64,000 nt of DNA, from contig CANQNW010000011.1 in NCBI GenBank assembly GCA_947625305.1, forward strand, positions 1-64,000, written 5' to 3'. The DNA is from Candidatus Gastranaerophilales bacterium. GTDB taxonomy: Bacteria > Cyanobacteriota > Vampirovibrionia > Gastranaerophilales > Gastranaerophilaceae. The position numbers were made by a program, and so were the translations under genes. How positions within the stretch are numbered: the stretch's first letter is position 1; each line of letters begins with the position of its first letter. This document shows, piece after piece, positions 63,058-64,000 of this stretch. Under the pieces are notes generated by a model. The model had not been told where the DNA came from. It did not search any database and was given only the letters and a program-made list of their open reading frames with translations.

Positions 63058-63999
63058 CTATTTCTTACTTCGTGATAATAAAAAGTTTACATTATCCAGC
63101 CGTTTTACTCTTTCGCCGAGCATAATTTTTTCGGCTTCTTCCAAAACTTTAACCACATTAAACCCGTTATGTCCGTCACTTCTTGCTTGTTTTCCCTGTT
63201 CAATACAATTTAGGAAGTGCTGGCACTCAAGCTTTAAGGGTTCTATTTCAATATAATCAAGCACTTCTGTTTTAGAAACTTTAGGCGAAGTACTTTCAAA
63301 AATCTGCAATTTATTTTCGGCAAGCGTATCATCAAATATTGCGCTTGCTTTTGTTCCTCTTACCAGAAGATTTACTCTTTTTTGCGGGTGAATCCAGCTG
63401 TCTGAAATATGTGCAATTATATTTCCTTCATATTCAATAGTTACATGTGTAATATCCATAATATCATTGTTATCTGAGGATGCACCAACCGCACTGATAA
63501 CTCTTACCGGTTCTTTACCTAAAATATAGCTTGTCATTGATACATCATGCGGAGCCAAATCCCACATAACACTTCTGTCATTTTTAAAATGATTAATATT
63601 CAATCTGTCGCTTTGAACATACCTTATTTCTCCCAAAGCACCTTCTTCAATAAGCATTTTCAACCTGTTAACGGCAGGATGGTACATTAATAAATGACCT
63701 ACCATAAGCACCATGTTATTTTTCTCTGCAAGTTCCGTTAAATCCATTGCTTCTGATGAAACGGTTGAAAGAGGTTTCTCCACGTACGCATGCTTACCTG
63801 ATTCAATAGCCTTTTTAACTATTTTATAGTGCGTATGACTTGGTGTAACAACAGCAACAGCATCTATTTCAGGGTTATTAAATATTTCATTTGAATCAGA
63901 AATGACATTAACATCAGGATATTGTTCTTTTAATGCTTTTCTGTTTTCTTCATCCAAATCACAAATTGTATGCAAAGCATTTAAATTATAAAAATTTCT
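63058..63999 (-). CDS. Gfo/Idh/MocA-family dehydrogenase, 5' end cut by window
   Basis: About 313 visible residues. The frame is open to the end of the window, so the N-terminal NAD-binding GxGxxG loop lies beyond. HTICDLDEENR is the second strand of the Rossmann fold, VVTPSHTHYKIVKKAIESGKHAYVEKPL the classic EKP motif, and WDLAPHDVSMTSYIL provides the catalytic Asp and His. Relatives include WbpB/WlbA, which oxidise UDP-sugars for surface polysaccharide. It probably starts the pgsA-trmL-nnrD run. Confidence 0.85.
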   Translation of the reverse strand, partial: RNFYNLNALHTICDLDEENRKALKEQYPDVNVISDSNEIFNNPEIDAVAVVTPSHTHYKIVKKAIESGKHAYVEKPLSTVSSEAMDLTELAEKNNMVLMVGHLLMYHPAVNRLKMLIEEGALGEIRYVQSDRLNINHFKNDRSVMWDLAPHDVSMTSYILGKEPVRVISAVGASSDNNDIMDITHVTIEYEGNIIAHISDSWIHPQKRVNLLVRGTKASAIFDDTLAENKLQIFESTSPKVSKTEVLDYIEIEPLKLECQHFLNCIEQGKQARSDGHNGFNVVKVLEEAEKIMLGERVKRLDNVNFLLSRSKK

Positions 64000-64000
64000 T

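Noticed and set aside
1-64000. CRISPR arrays, insertion sequences, tRNA genes, prophage
   Set aside because: None were seen by eye: no spaced direct repeats, no transposase, no integrase and no tRNA-like T-loop sequences.

Overview
The window is an AT-rich (roughly 30% GC by eye) chromosomal segment from a diderm bacterium. TolC and MsbA homologues, a dcw-type cell-wall cluster, a truncated spc ribosomal cluster and an N-methylated prepilin are all present. A cyanobacterial-style DprA-like protein, the prepilin motif GFTLSEVL, host-like protein domains (calpain-type protease) and proteins beginning with a short 'NLAPLxHDTISF' type leader suggest a non-photosynthetic relative of Cyanobacteria (Vampirovibrionia/Gastranaerophilales, the 'Melainabacteria'). 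That placement is inference from gene content only.

Layout. 1-7.9 kb: a partial MnmC-like methyltransferase, an FAD oxidoreductase, a GT-C-like membrane protein, a DprA-like Rossmann protein, UvrD/PcrA helicase, a DRE-TIM aldolase and a ribbon-helix-helix regulator. 7.9-14 kb (minus strand): an RlmD/TrmA-type RNA methyltransferase, a TPR-glycosyltransferase and a GT5 glycogen synthase with a membrane-spanning extension. 14.2-18.5 kb: MsbA-like ABC exporter, UDP-glucuronate decarboxylase, a TPR protein probably expressed from a leaderless promoter, and a small membrane protein. 18.5-29.9 kb: a RelA/SpoT-like nucleotidyltransferase, an isomerase-only GlmS-like protein, a TolC-type protein, GT2 and GT-C glycosyltransferases, RecG and a CHASE2 adenylate cyclase. 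29.9-45.1 kb is mostly housekeeping: pheT, a dicarboxylate/amino acid symporter, murC-murB-ddl-ftsQ, a calpain-like protease, rpsE-rpmD-rplO-secY, adk-map-bifunctional nuclease, a DUF1858 protein and rplI.

45.1-59.8 kb is accessory: an XRE regulator divergent from a prepilin across an 11-bp-arm palindrome, three tandem paralogous radical SAM proteins coupled to a VanH-like dehydrogenase, a Bax-inhibitor membrane protein, then a surface-sugar locus. That locus holds a PseB-type dehydratase, a PP-loop sugar amidotransferase, a glycosyltransferase-like protein, GT61, a TIM-barrel epimerase, an AAC(3)-DUF4910 fusion, a GNAT acetyltransferase and a PseI/NeuB synthase. It fits a pseudaminic-acid-type glycan. 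59.9-64 kb holds a large-type SRP RNA followed by TPR, nnrD, trmL, pgsA and a partial Gfo/Idh/MocA dehydrogenase on the minus strand.

Main finding. The surface-sugar locus carries three 9-base G or C homopolymers, each inside the 5' part of a different coding region, and I saw no other such run in this AT-rich window. In two genes (amidotransferase and GT61) the run of 9 puts the gene out of frame. In the third (the AAC(3)-DUF4910 fusion) it is in frame. This is the arrangement of slipped-strand phase-variable contingency genes, and would let the cell switch among several surface glycan states. A sequencing or assembly error in homopolymers is the main alternative.
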